Origin: Pinirhizobacter soli
Lineage (GTDB): Bacteria; Pseudomonadota; Gammaproteobacteria; Xanthomonadales; Rhodanobacteraceae
Direction of reading: 5' to 3'
Assembly (NCBI RefSeq): GCF_015905305.1
Contig: NZ_JADZLQ010000001.1
Coordinates: 1,326,599 to 1,390,598 of the forward strand
DNA length: 64,000 nucleotides
This document shows, piece after piece, positions 17,228 to 27,626 of this stretch. A model generated the notes under the pieces. It had not been told where the DNA came from, searched no databases, and worked only from the letters and a program-made list of their open reading frames with translations. Within the stretch, counting starts at the first letter, position 1. Each line of letters starts with the position of its first letter. The position numbers and the translations under genes were made by a program.

Positions 17228-18466
17228 ATGTCAGTTTTTGCCAATTCCCCGTCGATGAGCCAGGCACAGGTGCTGCCCGTCGTGAGACAGCCCATCCTGG
17301 ACCGCCAGCAAGCCCTGTTCGCCTACGAACTGGCCTTCCCGCGTGGCAGCAACACCGACGGCAGCGAGGCCCTTACCGGGCAAACCCTCGCCGCCATCGC
17401 CGACGGCAGCCTGAAGCAGCTCGTGCGCGACAACCGCGCCTTCCTGCACGTATCGCGCGAGCTGTTGGTTTCCCATGCCGAAACGCTTCGCCAGAACGCG
17501 CGGCTTGGCGTGTGCGTGGGTCCGGCCCTGGCCGGCGACGAAGAAGCCCTCACCACGCTGCGCTGGCTCAAGGCCAGTGGTTGCCTGTTGATGCTCGAAG
17601 ACTTCCCCGACGACCTGGGTGAAGAACAGCGCGCCGCGTTCGAAGTGCTGCTGTTCATCGTGCAATACGCGATGGTCGCCGTGGATCATCGCGATGTCGA
17701 GGCCGCCAACGCGCGCATCGAGTACATCAAGAGCTTCAACGTCAAGGCGATCGCCACGGGCGTGGACACGCCCGAGGATTACGCCCGCTTCATCGATGCA
17801 CCGGTCGATGGCTTCCAGGGCAAGTACCTGCTCAAGCCGGAGCGTGTGGACGTGCCGCGCATGTCGCCGAGCAAGCTGGGCCTGCTGCGCCTGATCGGCG
17901 CCATGAATGAACCGAACAACGGCCCGATCGAACTGGGCAAGATCATCCGCGACGACGCCATCCTCAGCTACAAGTTGCTCGGCTGCGTGAATTCAGCCTA
18001 TTTCGCCCTGCCCCGCCAATTGAAATCGGTGGAACAGGCGGCGGTATTCTTCGGCGTCAACCGCATGCGCAACTGGATCAGCACCATGGCGCTTGGTGGC
18101 ATGGACGAGCGTCCGCCCGAACTCCTGCGCCTGGCGCTGGTGCGTGCGCAGATGTGCGAGCGCCTGGCCTCGGGCAAACCGGCATTGAAGGAAATGGCCT
18201 TCACCGCCGGCCTGTTCTCGCTGCTCGACACGCTGATGAATGCACCGATGTCCTACGTGCTCGAACACCTGCCGCTGGCCACCGAGATCAACCAGGTGCT
18301 GCTGGAGAACACCGGCCCCTTCGCGCCGATCCTCGACCAGGTCCGCCAGTGGGAGTCCGGTGACGTGACGAGCGAGGAAGATATCCACAAGCTTGCCGCG
18401 ATCTACTTCGAAGCCGCCCAATGGGCCGACCACGTCTACGCCTTCGCCGATGCTGCGGCCAGCTGA
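17228..18466 (+). CDS. EAL-HDOD domain signalling protein (degenerate EAL)
   Basis: 412 residues. Residues about 10-190 resemble an EAL c-di-GMP phosphodiesterase fold (VVRQPILDRQQALFAYELAF, then LMLEDFPDD), but the signature ELL/EAL reads YEL and the usual metal ligands are not evident, so it is probably not an active phosphodiesterase. Residues about 195-390 are an HDOD domain (LGLLRLIGAMNEPNNGPIEL then GKIIRDDAILSYKLLGCVNS). This architecture is known from CdgJ/YuxH proteins that affect motility. No ribosome site precedes ATG 17228, and a 6-bp stem-loop (17190-17209) sits just upstream. It follows flgN by 89 bp, consistent with a motility-linked role. Confidence 0.88.
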   Translation: MSVFANSPSMSQAQVLPVVRQPILDRQQALFAYELAFPRGSNTDGSEALTGQTLAAIADGSLKQLVRDNRAFLHVSRELLVSHAETLRQNARLGVCVGPALAGDEEALTTLRWLKASGCLLMLEDFPDDLGEEQRAAFEVLLFIVQYAMVAVDHRDVEAANARIEYIKSFNVKAIATGVDTPEDYARFIDAPVDGFQGKYLLKPERVDVPRMSPSKLGLLRLIGAMNEPNNGPIELGKIIRDDAILSYKLLGCVNSAYFALPRQLKSVEQAAVFFGVNRMRNWISTMALGGMDERPPELLRLALVRAQMCERLASGKPALKEMAFTAGLFSLLDTLMNAPMSYVLEHLPLATEINQVLLENTGPFAPILDQVRQWESGDVTSEEDIHKLAAIYFEAAQWADHVYAFADAAAS

Positions 18467-18481
18467 AGTGTCCGGCTGCGT

Positions 18482-18883
18482 CTAGCCCACGAGCAGGTGC
18501 AGCAGCAGGAATTGCCACAACAGCAGCACGGCCATGCCGATGATGGATATCAAGGTAAGCGCTATGCCCACCGAGCGGCCGAACGAATAGCCGCTGGCGC
18601 CCGACAGCCCAAGGCCATGCAGCACGCGCCCCACCACCAGCACGATGCCGAAGGCATGCAACAGCCACGGCTGGGTCTGGTCCAGTTCCAGCACCAGCAA
18701 CAGGATCAGGGCAAGCGGGATGGTTTCCACCGCGTTGGCATGGGCGCGGACCGCCCTGGCCATGGCCGGCACGCCGCCATCGCCCAGGCCGATCTTGTGC
18801 CGGTTGCGCAACAAGCTTACGCGCAGGAGAAGACCCACTACCCATAACGCGAGCAAGGCCGCGTACAAGCCGGTAATCCGCAT
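18482..18883 (-). CDS. MAPEG family membrane protein
   Basis: 133 residues, four predicted membrane helices. The family segment RNRHKIGLGDGG then ARAVRAHANAVETIPLALIL lies between helices 1 and 2 (residues 26-61). MAPEG proteins are membrane-associated enzymes in eicosanoid and glutathione metabolism; the bacterial members are mostly uncharacterised. It converges on the EAL-HDOD gene with 15 bp between stop codons, and the TMEM43 gene lies upstream with a 15-bp gap, so the two minus-strand genes may be cotranscribed. Confidence 0.9.
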   Translation of the reverse strand: MRITGLYAALLALWVVGLLLRVSLLRNRHKIGLGDGGVPAMARAVRAHANAVETIPLALILLLVLELDQTQPWLLHAFGIVLVVGRVLHGLGLSGASGYSFGRSVGIALTLISIIGMAVLLLWQFLLLHLLVG

Positions 18884-18898
18884 CGGTTTGGTTTCCTG

Positions 18899-19948
18899 TC
18901 AGTCCCCTTCGGACCGACAGTGTACCCGCCAGCTGGCCAGTGCAACGCCCGCGGCGCATAACAGCAACCATGCGGCCGACTGGCCGATGCTCACTGCCAG
19001 CCACAGCACGCAGGTGATCGCGCCGATGGTAATGGCGGCCGTGCCCAGGGCGAACAACACGTCGTGCTGCATGCGCTGGCGCTGGGACAGCAGGAAAACG
19101 CCCAGGGCCACCAGCACGAAGGCGAGCATGCGCCAGGCGACAATCATGCCCGGTTCCTCGGGCATACCCGGGATCACATCCACCAGGGAGCGGTCACCCA
19201 CTTGTACTTCGAAGCCGGGACTTGGCGCATCCGGGCGCGTGGAGGGCGCCAGGGTGTCGCCATCGATGCGCGCCAGCACGGTGATTTCCTGCAGGGGTAT
19301 GGTGCTCCATGACACCCGCAGATCGCCCAGGCGCGGGCTGCCGGGGCGAGCGCTGGTGACCAGCGCGCCGTCGTACAGCTGGAAGGTGGCCGCGAAATTC
19401 GCCGGCAGGGATTTCATGTCCGGCGCAAGCGCGTTCGAACCCGGCAGCGCATGGAGGATGGCCGGCGACAGCACGAAATTGCCCAGCAACACCTGGCCTG
19501 CGTCGAACTGTTTTCCTTCCACGGGGAAGGCGCCGGGGTTGGCGTGTCCGCGCGGCTGGTCGAAGCTCGAGGCATTGACCGGGTGGTCGACCCAGTCGAG
19601 CTCATAGCTGGCAATCGAGCCCACGCGTATTTCGCGCCACTGGAACATTTCCACGTGGCGAACCAGTACGGGAGATTCAGCGTGCTGACCGAAAGCATCG
19701 TCGCGGGGCGTTTCGACCACCTTGGGCATGCCCGCCACGCGCGTGGTGGCACCGTACTGGCCCGCCTGAGGACGCCCTCCGCCGCCAAGGTCAAGCACGC
19801 TGCCAGCGGTGTGCTGGGCCAGCGCCTGGCGGTAGTCGATCAGCGACCGCTCGGCCGTCGCGGAGATGCCAAGCCCGGCCAGCACCAGCAAGGCACCGAT
19901 CACGCGCACGAGGGTAAAGCGCTGCAGCCAGCGCAGGGCCGGCTTCAT
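18899..19948 (-). CDS. TMEM43 family integral membrane protein
   Basis: 349 residues. One N-terminal helix (residues about 14-31), a large non-cytoplasmic region, then several C-terminal helices (from about residue 255). Family-like motifs include VEMFQWREI, YELDWVD and the segment starting FVLSPAILHALPGS. Bacterial homologues of human TMEM43 (LUMA) have no established function. It probably sits in the inner membrane with a periplasmic domain. Confidence 0.82.
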   Translation of the reverse strand: MKPALRWLQRFTLVRVIGALLVLAGLGISATAERSLIDYRQALAQHTAGSVLDLGGGGRPQAGQYGATTRVAGMPKVVETPRDDAFGQHAESPVLVRHVEMFQWREIRVGSIASYELDWVDHPVNASSFDQPRGHANPGAFPVEGKQFDAGQVLLGNFVLSPAILHALPGSNALAPDMKSLPANFAATFQLYDGALVTSARPGSPRLGDLRVSWSTIPLQEITVLARIDGDTLAPSTRPDAPSPGFEVQVGDRSLVDVIPGMPEEPGMIVAWRMLAFVLVALGVFLLSQRQRMQHDVLFALGTAAITIGAITCVLWLAVSIGQSAAWLLLCAAGVALASWRVHCRSEGD

Positions 19949-20077
19949 GCGTCCATCCCCGCCCCGAGGGCCGGTTTCATGGTTGTGCCTTGCCCGATGG
20001 GATTCATCACGTGGCTATGAGTGGTAATCGGCAAGGTGATCGGCGGTCGCGCGCATTTCTTTAACCCGAGCCTGACC

Positions 20078-21769
20078 TTACTGCACCTTGCCCAGCCCGG
20101 AGGGCCGGCGCGGGTCGCTGGCGGCGTCGAGTTTGTTCGCCTTGCGGTCCCAGGTCACCACGTTCATGAAGCCCCACGACGAGCGCACCTTGAGGTTGTG
20201 GCCCATGTCGTTGAGCGCCTTGGTGGTGGCCGCATCGAACGTACCGTCTTCCACCGCCACGGTGTCAGGCAGGTACTGATGGTGGAAGCGCTTCTGCGCC
20301 ACGATGCCCTGGGCGTCCTTGCCGTCGATGAAAGCGAGGATGCCCTCCAGCACCTGGGTGATGATGGTGGAGCCGCCCGGCGAGCCGATCACCGCGACGC
20401 GGTCGGCACCGATGACAAAGCTGGGCGACATCGAGGAAAGCATGCGCTTGCCACCCTTGGGCGCATTGGCCACGCTGCCGCGAAGACCAAACGCATTGGG
20501 TTCGTTTGGCACCAGGGCAAAGTCGTCCATCTCGTTGTTCAGCAGCACGCCCGTTTTGCCCGCGACAAACGCCGAGCCGAATTCCAGGTTCACCGTAAGC
20601 GTGCTTGCCACCATGTTGCCGTCGGCATCGATGATGGAGAAATGCGTGGTGTGCATGCCCGGATCCGCAGCCAGCGCCATGGGCAGCATCGACGAAGGCG
20701 TTGCCTTGTCGGGAAGGATGGTGGCACGCAGCCCGTCGGCGTAAAACGGCGACAGCAACATGTCCAACGGCATCTTCACGAAGTCCGGATCGCCCAGGTA
20801 ATCGTTGTGATCGCGGAACGCGCGGCGCATGGCTTCCAGGGTGACGTGCGTGCGATGGACGATATCCATGCTGGCAAGGTCATACCCGGCCAGGATGTTG
20901 AGGATCTCCGCGATCGCCACGCCACCGGACGACGGCGGCGGCGCCGTGACGATCTTGAAGCCGCGGTAATCCAGGTTGATGGGCTTGCGCTCCTTTACCT
21001 TGTAGGAGGCAAGGTCCTGGAGCGTCCAGTTACCGCCGGCCGCCTTCGCTGAACCTACAAGTTCCTTCGCGGTGTCGCCCGCATAAAAGCCCTCTACTCC
21101 CTTGTCGGCAAGGCGCTCCAGGGTGGCGGCAAGGTCCGGCTGCTTGAACGTCCAGCCCTTCTGCGGCACCGCGCCGCCCGGCAGCAGCAATGCCGCGGAT
21201 GCCGGGTAACGCGCCAGCACGTCCTTGCGTTCTTCAATGGCACCAAGGAAACGCTCATCGGGCTGGAAGCCGTCGCGGGCAATGCGGATCGCCGGCGCCA
21301 GCGACACCTTCAACGGCAACTTGCCGTAATGCTCGGCCATGTACACCAGCCCTGCCGGCTCACCGGGGATACCGGCGGCGAGCGGACCGTTCTCGGCGGT
21401 ATCGCGGTTGGGCTTGCCTTGTGCGTCGAGGTAAACCTTGGAGTCGACTGCGCCGGGAGCCACCTCACGGGCGTCGATGAAGGTGCCCTTCGCATCGCTG
21501 GCTCGATAAAGCAGCGCCATGAATCCGCCGCCTATCCCTGAACTCTGCGGCTCCACCACGGCAAGTGTGGACGACACGGCCACGGCCGCATCGAACGCGT
21601 TGCCACCCTTGGCCAGTACTTCGAAACCGGCGTTGGTGGCCATGAAATTGGCACTGGCGATGGCCGCGTGGCCAGGGCGTTTGGCCGTTTCCGCCGGCGC
21701 CGCCTGGGCAGCTGCCGCCACGAAGAAGAACGAAGCGGCGGCGACGCGCCAGCCGGGTGCAAGCGTCAT
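20078..21769 (-). CDS. ggt: Gamma-glutamyltransferase
   Basis: 563 residues. A signal peptide ends near AQAAPAE. The large subunit begins GHAAIASANFMATNAGFEVL and contains PQSSGIGGGFMALLY. The self-processing and nucleophile site is the second Thr of MHTTHFSIIDADGNMVASTL, followed by the small-subunit signature NNEMDDFA and SSMSPSFVIG with GSPGGSTIITQV. The periplasmic precursor cleaves itself before this Thr, then hydrolyses glutathione or transfers its gamma-glutamyl group. ATG 21769 has GGAG about 9 bases upstream. It appears monocistronic. Confidence 0.95.
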   Translation of the reverse strand: MTLAPGWRVAAASFFFVAAAAQAAPAETAKRPGHAAIASANFMATNAGFEVLAKGGNAFDAAVAVSSTLAVVEPQSSGIGGGFMALLYRASDAKGTFIDAREVAPGAVDSKVYLDAQGKPNRDTAENGPLAAGIPGEPAGLVYMAEHYGKLPLKVSLAPAIRIARDGFQPDERFLGAIEERKDVLARYPASAALLLPGGAVPQKGWTFKQPDLAATLERLADKGVEGFYAGDTAKELVGSAKAAGGNWTLQDLASYKVKERKPINLDYRGFKIVTAPPPSSGGVAIAEILNILAGYDLASMDIVHRTHVTLEAMRRAFRDHNDYLGDPDFVKMPLDMLLSPFYADGLRATILPDKATPSSMLPMALAADPGMHTTHFSIIDADGNMVASTLTVNLEFGSAFVAGKTGVLLNNEMDDFALVPNEPNAFGLRGSVANAPKGGKRMLSSMSPSFVIGADRVAVIGSPGGSTIITQVLEGILAFIDGKDAQGIVAQKRFHHQYLPDTVAVEDGTFDAATTKALNDMGHNLKVRSSWGFMNVVTWDRKANKLDAASDPRRPSGLGKVQ

Positions 21770-21824
21770 GCGCGGATCTCCAACGGGCCAAAGAGGTCAA
21801 TACGACATGATGCGACGCAGCACG

Positions 21825-22115
<291 letters not shown>

Positions 22116-22631
22116 TTACATCTGGACGAAGCGGTACTCGGCGCCCGTGGGCGTGACCACGGCGCCCACGCGGTCCTTGTCGGCGGCATCGCCGATGAAC
22201 AGCACGATCACCTTCTTGAAGGAGCCGGCCTGGGTGTCCTTGAAGGCCGCGACGATAAGGTCGGCGGTCTTGGTCGAGTCCGGGCCGCCAAAGGCCAGCA
22301 TGTTGCCCGGCAGCACGCCGCGGGCCGTGGTGCCCTGCACGTTCTCAAGCTGGCGTTCGCGACCGGCCACGGCTGCGTCGTCGTCACCGGCTGGCACCAG
22401 GTAGGGATACGGGCGGTCAGCCGTCATGCCCTGCATGTTCGCCTTGACGATGGTGCCCAGGTACTTGCCCCAGGCAGCGGTGTCGGCCGGACTGGTCGGC
22501 TTGGCTACCGGGGCCACGGCCGTGGTCGGTGCCGCGGCTTTGTCCTCGTCACCGGAATTGCCGCAGGCGCTAAGGGCCACGACCGTCATGGCGATGGAAG
22601 CTGCAAAAATGAGTTTACGCATGGTGGTCAC
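22116..22631 (-). CDS. Putative lipoprotein of unknown function
   Basis: 171 residues from ATG 22631; MRKLIFAASIAMTVVALSAC from 22622 is the more natural start. The lipobox LSAC predicts a lipoprotein. An Ala/Pro/Thr-rich linker (about residues 30-50) leads to a compact domain with GVLPGNMLAFGGPDSTKTAD and KKVIVLFIGDAADKDRVGAV. I do not recognise a named family. It lies between the ferredoxin and coaD genes, all on the minus strand. Confidence 0.8.
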   Translation of the reverse strand: MTTMRKLIFAASIAMTVVALSACGNSGDEDKAAAPTTAVAPVAKPTSPADTAAWGKYLGTIVKANMQGMTADRPYPYLVPAGDDDAAVAGRERQLENVQGTTARGVLPGNMLAFGGPDSTKTADLIVAAFKDTQAGSFKKVIVLFIGDAADKDRVGAVVTPTGAEYRFVQM

Positions 22632-22646
22632 CCCAGTTTGGATATT

Positions 22647-23183
<537 letters not shown>

Positions 23184-23762
23184 TTAGCTTAGCCGATCAA
23201 CCCGATGGCGGCGATAGAGGGCAAACACCACTTCCCCCGCGGTGCCCTGGCGATGTAGCAGCCAGCCCGGTGGCGGAGTGAAGGCGCTGCCGCGGGCCGA
23301 TTCGACATAGATCCACGCATGCGCCCGCAACCACCCGCCAGCCTCCAGTCGATCACCCACCCGCTGCCACAGGTCCAGCGCGAAGGGGGGGTCAAGGAAA
23401 ACCAGGTCGAAAGGCCGCGGCGGCCGGGCCAGGAATGTCTCCCATGAGGCGTTGATCGCAGTGGCCTCGATCCCCTGAAGCCGCGCCACGTTGGCCTCGA
23501 TCCCCTGCACCGCACGGCGGTCGGCGTCCACCAGCACCGCGCTGGCCGCCCCACGCGAAAGCGCCTCGATCCCCAGGGCCCCGGTGCCGGCGAACAGATC
23601 CAGGCAGTCGGCGCCCTCGATCACCGGGGCGAGCCAGTTGAACAGGGTTTCGCGGACCCGCTCAGGCGTGGGCCGCAGGCCGTCCACTGCGGGCACGGCA
23701 AGACGGGAATTGCGCACCTTGCCGCCAATGATGCGCACCCGACCGGGCTGCGGGGAGGCCAT
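23184..23762 (-). CDS. rsmD: 16S rRNA (guanine-966-N2)-methyltransferase
   Basis: 192 residues. RsmD features: VRIIGGKVRNSRLAVPAVDG, RPTPERVRETLFNWL, SAM-binding DLFAGTGALGIEALSRGA, and the catalytic motif DLVFLDPPF. It methylates G966 in helix 31 of 16S rRNA. It is divergent from ftsY with 76 bp between starts and probably shares a transcript with coaD. Confidence 0.96.
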   Translation of the reverse strand: MASPQPGRVRIIGGKVRNSRLAVPAVDGLRPTPERVRETLFNWLAPVIEGADCLDLFAGTGALGIEALSRGAASAVLVDADRRAVQGIEANVARLQGIEATAINASWETFLARPPRPFDLVFLDPPFALDLWQRVGDRLEAGGWLRAHAWIYVESARGSAFTPPPGWLLHRQGTAGEVVFALYRRHRVDRLS

Positions 23763-23838
23763 CAGCTTGGAGCCCGCTCAGCGGGCGGTGGGAAGGACGG
23801 TGCTAGCATCTGCCTATTGTCTTTCAATCCCCTGGTCC

Positions 23839-24930
23839 ATGCTCAAGTTCTGGAAGAAAAAACCCGCCGAGGGCGAGGATGCCTCCGCCCCCGCTGCCGA
23901 TGCCGCGTCGGTGGATACCGCCTCGGAAACCCTGGCCGAAGCCCTGTCCGAATTGCCGGCGCCTGCCCAAGCCGAACCGGAAAGCGCCGCCATTGAAGAA
24001 TCCGCACCGGCCGTGCGCCTTTCCTGGCGCGAGCGGCTCGCCGGCAGTGGCTTCGCCAAGGGCCTGGGCTCGCTGTTTGTCCGCCATCCGAAACTCGACG
24101 ACGACCTCCTGGACGAACTGGAAACCACGCTGATCACCTCCGACGTCGGCGTGTCGGCGTCGACGGAACTGGTGGAAGACCTCCGCGGCCGCATGCACAA
24201 GCGCGAGTTCGCCGATGCCGGCGCGCTGCTGGCGGCGCTGCGTCAATCACTGGTGGATATGCTCCGCCCGGTAGAGCAACACCTGGATGTTTCCACCCAC
24301 AAGCCATTCGTGATCCTCACCGTCGGCATCAACGGCGTGGGCAAGACCACCACCATCGGCAAGCTGGCGCGCCGCTTCCGCGATGAGCACCGCGACGTGG
24401 TACTGGCCGCCGGCGACACCTTCCGCGCCGCCGCCGTGCAGCAGTTGATGACCTGGGGCGAGCGCAACAACGTGCCGGTGATTTCACAGGGCCAGGATGC
24501 CGACGCCGCCAGCGTGATCTTCGACGCACTGACGGCTGCGCGTTCGCGTGGCACGGATGTGTTGATCGCCGATACCGCCGGTCGCCTGCATACGCAGGGC
24601 GGCCTGATGGACGAACTGGGCAAGATCGCCCGCGTGTTGAAGAAGATCGACGCCGAAGCCCCGCACGAAGTGTTGATGGTGATCGACGGCACCACCGGCC
24701 AGAACGCCATGAATCAGCTGCGACAGTTCCTGGCCATCGTCGGCGTGACGGGCCTTGTGGTGACCAAGCTCGACGGCACCGCCAAGGGTGGCGTGGTATT
24801 TGCCCTGGCGCGGGAATTCGGCCTGCCCATCCGTTACGTCGGTTTGGGCGAGAAGGCCACCGACCTTCGCGTGTTCGATGCCGAAGCCTTCGTCGATGGC
24901 CTGTTGCCGGCCGCGCTCGGCGCCTCGTGA
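23839..24930 (+). CDS. ftsY: Signal recognition particle receptor FtsY
   Basis: 363 residues from ATG 23839 ([14 protein letters not shown]); the open frame upstream is antisense to rsmD. An acidic Ala/Glu-rich A domain (residues about 8-65) precedes the NG domain. GTPase motifs: [18 protein letters not shown] (G1), [27 protein letters not shown] (G3) and [15 protein letters not shown] (G4). It docks ribosome-SRP complexes at the inner membrane. Its stop overlaps the GTG start of the AsmA-like gene. Confidence 0.97.
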   Translation: MLKFWKKKPAEGEDASAPAADAASVDTASETLAEALSELPAPAQAEPESAAIEESAPAVRLSWRERLAGSGFAKGLGSLFVRHPKLDDDLLDELETTLITSDVGVSASTELVEDLRGRMHKREFADAGALLAALRQSLVDMLRPVEQHLDVSTHKPFVILTVGINGVGKTTTIGKLARRFRDEHRDVVLAAGDTFRAAAVQQLMTWGERNNVPVISQGQDADAASVIFDALTAARSRGTDVLIADTAGRLHTQGGLMDELGKIARVLKKIDAEAPHEVLMVIDGTTGQNAMNQLRQFLAIVGVTGLVVTKLDGTAKGGVVFALAREFGLPIRYVGLGEKATDLRVFDAEAFVDGLLPAALGAS

Positions 24931-25967
24931 CCGCGGCCCGACGCTGGCGGCGGAGCCTGGCCTGGTTGGGCCTGTTGCTCGCGCTGCTGGTAGCAGGCGT
25001 GGTCATTGCCGTCTACGTCATGCTGCAGCCGGAGCGCTTCACCTCGCTGCTGGCTTCACGCGCCCGCGCGCTCGGCGTGGAACTCACGCTCAGCCAGCCC
25101 GCATCGCCCTCGCTGTGGCCGCGCCCGGCGATCGAACTGCAAGGCATCAGTGTCCGGGGTGATGGCGGCGGCAGCATCCTGCTGGCCACGCGTGGACGCA
25201 TCATCCTGCCCTGGCGGGCGCTGCTGCGAGGCGATACGGCGATCTCGCGCATCGAATTCGACAGCCCGCGCGTCGACCTTGATGCCCTCTCCGCCGCCAT
25301 CGACGCCCTGCCCCCGGACAACAGCGGCGAGCACCCGTTCCTGCCGACGATCGATACCGGCTTGTCGATCAAGGACGGCACGGTGATCCGGGGAAATGCC
25401 GTATGGCTGGACGACGTCGACCTTGATACCGGCGAACTGCGTAGCGGCCGTCCGTTCAACCTGGCGCTGCGCTGCAAGGATGCCTCGGGCCGGCCTCTCT
25501 CGCTCGACCTTGGCACCACGCCACGCCTCTTGGTTGACGTGCTGGATCTCAACGACATCACTGTCGCAGCGACCGTGGGCAACGACGTCCGGGCAAACCT
25601 CAAGGGCAACGCGCATTGGCGCGGCGGCGCCAACGTGGCGGGCTCGGTGGCCGGCGATCTCAACCGCGGCGGAGAGGCCTATCAGGCGAGCGTGGCGATG
25701 AGCCCGGCAAACATGAGCGACCCACTCACGCTGGCGATAAAGCTCGACGGCGGCACCGACCACGCCGACGTGCGCATCGCACCACTGAAGTTGGCTGCCT
25801 GGTGGTCGTCGATGGCAGGCAGCGGTCCGCTATCGCTGCCCTCGTTCGATGGCAAGGTGGACGCGGCCAGCGTCGAAGCCGGCCCGGTGAAAATCCAGGG
25901 TTTGCACCTACGCAGCGGCCCCGATGTCACGTTGCCGGCACCCGCCTCCACGGCGCCGGCAAAATGA
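24927..25967 (+). CDS. AsmA-like envelope protein
   Basis: 346 residues, GTG start overlapping the ftsY stop by 4 bases. One N-terminal membrane anchor (about residues 11-31) is followed by an AsmA-type start (LQPERFTSLLASRARALGVE, then IELQGISVRGDG, IILPWRALLRGDTAISRIEF) and a beta-rich periplasmic region. AsmA-family proteins are linked to lipid transport between the membranes. This one is short compared with full-length AsmA (about 600). It is in a tightly overlapping run with ftsY, mutY and yggX. Confidence 0.82.
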   Translation: MTAARRWRRSLAWLGLLLALLVAGVVIAVYVMLQPERFTSLLASRARALGVELTLSQPASPSLWPRPAIELQGISVRGDGGGSILLATRGRIILPWRALLRGDTAISRIEFDSPRVDLDALSAAIDALPPDNSGEHPFLPTIDTGLSIKDGTVIRGNAVWLDDVDLDTGELRSGRPFNLALRCKDASGRPLSLDLGTTPRLLVDVLDLNDITVAATVGNDVRANLKGNAHWRGGANVAGSVAGDLNRGGEAYQASVAMSPANMSDPLTLAIKLDGGTDHADVRIAPLKLAAWWSSMAGSGPLSLPSFDGKVDAASVEAGPVKIQGLHLRSGPDVTLPAPASTAPAK

Positions 25968-27010
25968 GCGACGTTGCCGCGCAACTCCTGGCCTGGTACG
26001 ACACCCATGGCCGCAAGAACCTTCCCTGGCAGCACCCGCGCACGGCGTACCGCGTATGGTTGTCCGAAGTGATGCTGCAGCAGACGCAGGTCAGCACGGT
26101 CATCGGCTATTTCCAGCGCTTCCTCGATCGCCTGCCCACCCTACCCAGCCTCGCCGCCGCCGACGAAGACACGGTGCTCGCGCTGTGGGCGGGGCTGGGC
26201 TACTACCGTCGCGCGCGCTTCCTGCATGCAGCCGCCAAGCTGTGCGTGGAGCGCCACGGCGGCGACCTGCCCACCGGTTTCACCGAGCTTGCCGCCCTGC
26301 CCGGCATCGGCCGCTCCACCGCCGGCGCGATCCTGGCCCAGGCGCACGGCCTGCGCTTTCCGATCCTGGATGGCAACGTCAAGCGCGTGCTTACGCGCTT
26401 GCACGGCATCAAGGAATTTCCTGGCGACACCGCCACGGAAAAGAAGCTGTGGCTGCTGGCCGAATCGCACACGCCAAACGCGCGGCTGGCCGACTACACG
26501 CAGGCGATCATGGACCTGGGCGCCACGGTGTGCGTGCGCACGCGGCCACTATGCGCGGCATGCCCCCTGCAGGCCGATTGCGTAGCGCACCGCGACCACC
26601 TGACCACCGTAATCCCCGCGTCCAAGCCCACCAAGGCCATACCCACCCGCGCCACCACCATGATCGTGCTGCGCGATGCACACGGCCGCATCCTGCTGGA
26701 AAAGCGAGGCGCCGCAGGCGTGTGGTCGGGCTTGTGGAGCCTGCCCGAAGCCATCGACCTCGAACATGCCGCAGTCACCGCCACCGCGCTTGCCCGCGTC
26801 GCGGAATCCCGCGCCCTCACCCCGTTTACCCACGTCTTCAGCCACTACCGCCTGAACGTGCACCCTGTGCTGTTCGACCGCGCGACAGCCACCCCAGGCA
26901 TCGCCGACAATGACCGCCTTCGCTGGTGCGCGCCCGGTGATGCCGCGGCCCTTGGCCTGCCGGCACCCGTCCGCACCTTGCTGTCACCGCTTTGGGAGAT
27001 ACCCGCATGA
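25964..27010 (+). CDS. mutY: A/G-specific adenine DNA glycosylase
   Basis: 348 residues from ATG 25964, overlapping the previous stop (ATGA). Motifs: [20 protein letters not shown] with the catalytic Glu, helix-hairpin-helix [18 protein letters not shown], catalytic Asp region [12 protein letters not shown], and the 4Fe-4S loop [17 protein letters not shown]. The C-terminal part is the NUDIX-like 8-oxoguanine recognition domain ([20 protein letters not shown]). It removes adenine opposite 8-oxoG. Confidence 0.97.
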   Translation: MSDVAAQLLAWYDTHGRKNLPWQHPRTAYRVWLSEVMLQQTQVSTVIGYFQRFLDRLPTLPSLAAADEDTVLALWAGLGYYRRARFLHAAAKLCVERHGGDLPTGFTELAALPGIGRSTAGAILAQAHGLRFPILDGNVKRVLTRLHGIKEFPGDTATEKKLWLLAESHTPNARLADYTQAIMDLGATVCVRTRPLCAACPLQADCVAHRDHLTTVIPASKPTKAIPTRATTMIVLRDAHGRILLEKRGAAGVWSGLWSLPEAIDLEHAAVTATALARVAESRALTPFTHVFSHYRLNVHPVLFDRATATPGIADNDRLRWCAPGDAAALGLPAPVRTLLSPLWEIPA

Positions 27011-27279
27011 CGCGCACCGTGCATTGCATCAAGCTCGACAAGGACGCCGATGGCCTGGATTTCGCCCCGTGGCCGGGTGAGCTGGGCCAGCGCATCTACC
27101 ACCAGGTCAGCAAGGAAGCCTGGGGCCAGTGGCTCGCCCACCAGACCATGCTGATCAACGAGATGCGCCTGTCCCCGCTGGACCCGAAAACCCGCAGCTT
27201 CCTGGCCGCGGAAATGGAGAAGTATTTCTTCGGTGGCGATGTCGCCCAGCCCGCCGGATACGTGCCGCCGGAGGCCTGA
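27007..27279 (+). CDS. yggX: Oxidative damage protection / Fe(II)-trafficking protein YggX
   Basis: 90 residues from ATG 27007, overlapping the mutY stop. Family pattern: [40 protein letters not shown], and [20 protein letters not shown] with EKYFF. YggX protects iron-sulfur clusters from oxidation, and its linkage to mutY is conserved in gammaproteobacteria. A tRNA-Phe promoter begins 5 bp after its stop. Confidence 0.96.
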   Translation: MTRTVHCIKLDKDADGLDFAPWPGELGQRIYHQVSKEAWGQWLAHQTMLINEMRLSPLDPKTRSFLAAEMEKYFFGGDVAQPAGYVPPEA

Positions 27280-27283
27280 AGGC

Positions 27284-27312
27284 TTGACGCCGGGCCGCTC
27301 ACCGGATTTAAT
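27284..27312 (+). promoter_or_regulatory. Sigma-70 promoter for tRNA-Phe
   Basis: TTGACG, 17 bases, TTTAAT, followed by a GC-rich discriminator. It matches the consensus at 5 of 6 bases in each element with ideal spacing, and lies in the 69-bp gap between yggX and the tRNA. GC-rich discriminators are typical of stringently controlled stable-RNA promoters. Confidence 0.75.
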
Positions 27313-27348
27313 ACGCGGCTCACCCAGCAACATTCGTTGCGTACCCAT

Positions 27349-27424
27349 GGCCGGGTAGCTCAGTTGGTAGAGCAGGGGATTGAAAATCCCCGTGTCGGCG
27401 GTTCGATTCCGTCCCCGGCCACCA
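27349..27424 (+). tRNA. tRNA-Phe (anticodon GAA)
   Basis: 76 nt with the CCA end encoded. Acceptor stem GGCCGGG pairs with CCCGGCC; the D arm contains TAGCTCAGTTGGTAGAGC; the anticodon stem GGGGA/TCCCC closes the loop TTGAAAA with GAA at 27382-27384; the T arm carries the GTTCGATTC loop. No integrase or attL/attR-like duplication is visible next to it. Confidence 0.98.
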
Positions 27425-27610
27425 TTCCAGTAGACATGCTGAACTCGTAGCGACTTTTGCCTACGCGATTTTCGGTCGTCGCGACGCTCGATAAATCCAT
27501 CGCGTCATTCCAGACAAAAGCCCTCTAGGCCGTCACTCTGTTCGTCATCGCTGCTGTCTTGAAGTCGGCGTGGCCCGTGCTTTTCCCGGGCTATCGAAAA
27601 AGCAGCCGTC

Positions 27611-27625
27611 GCCCGCCGTGCGGGC
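27611..27625 (-). terminator. Possible terminator hairpin after the 27627-27953 gene
   Basis: GCCCGC-3 nt-GCGGGC forms a perfect 6-bp stem immediately after the stop codon of the minus-strand gene. On that strand a CTTTTTC run follows only about 9 bases later, so termination would be imperfect. Confidence 0.35.
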
Positions 27626-27626
27626 A

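Noticed and set aside
20021-21052. 343-codon plus-strand frame opposite ggt
   Set aside because: Antisense shadow; the ggt frame has all catalytic motifs.
27425-27610. Possible terminator or integration site after tRNA-Phe
   Set aside because: Only a 5-bp stem without a T-run is present, no repeat of the tRNA 3' end is found downstream in the window, and no integrase gene is near.
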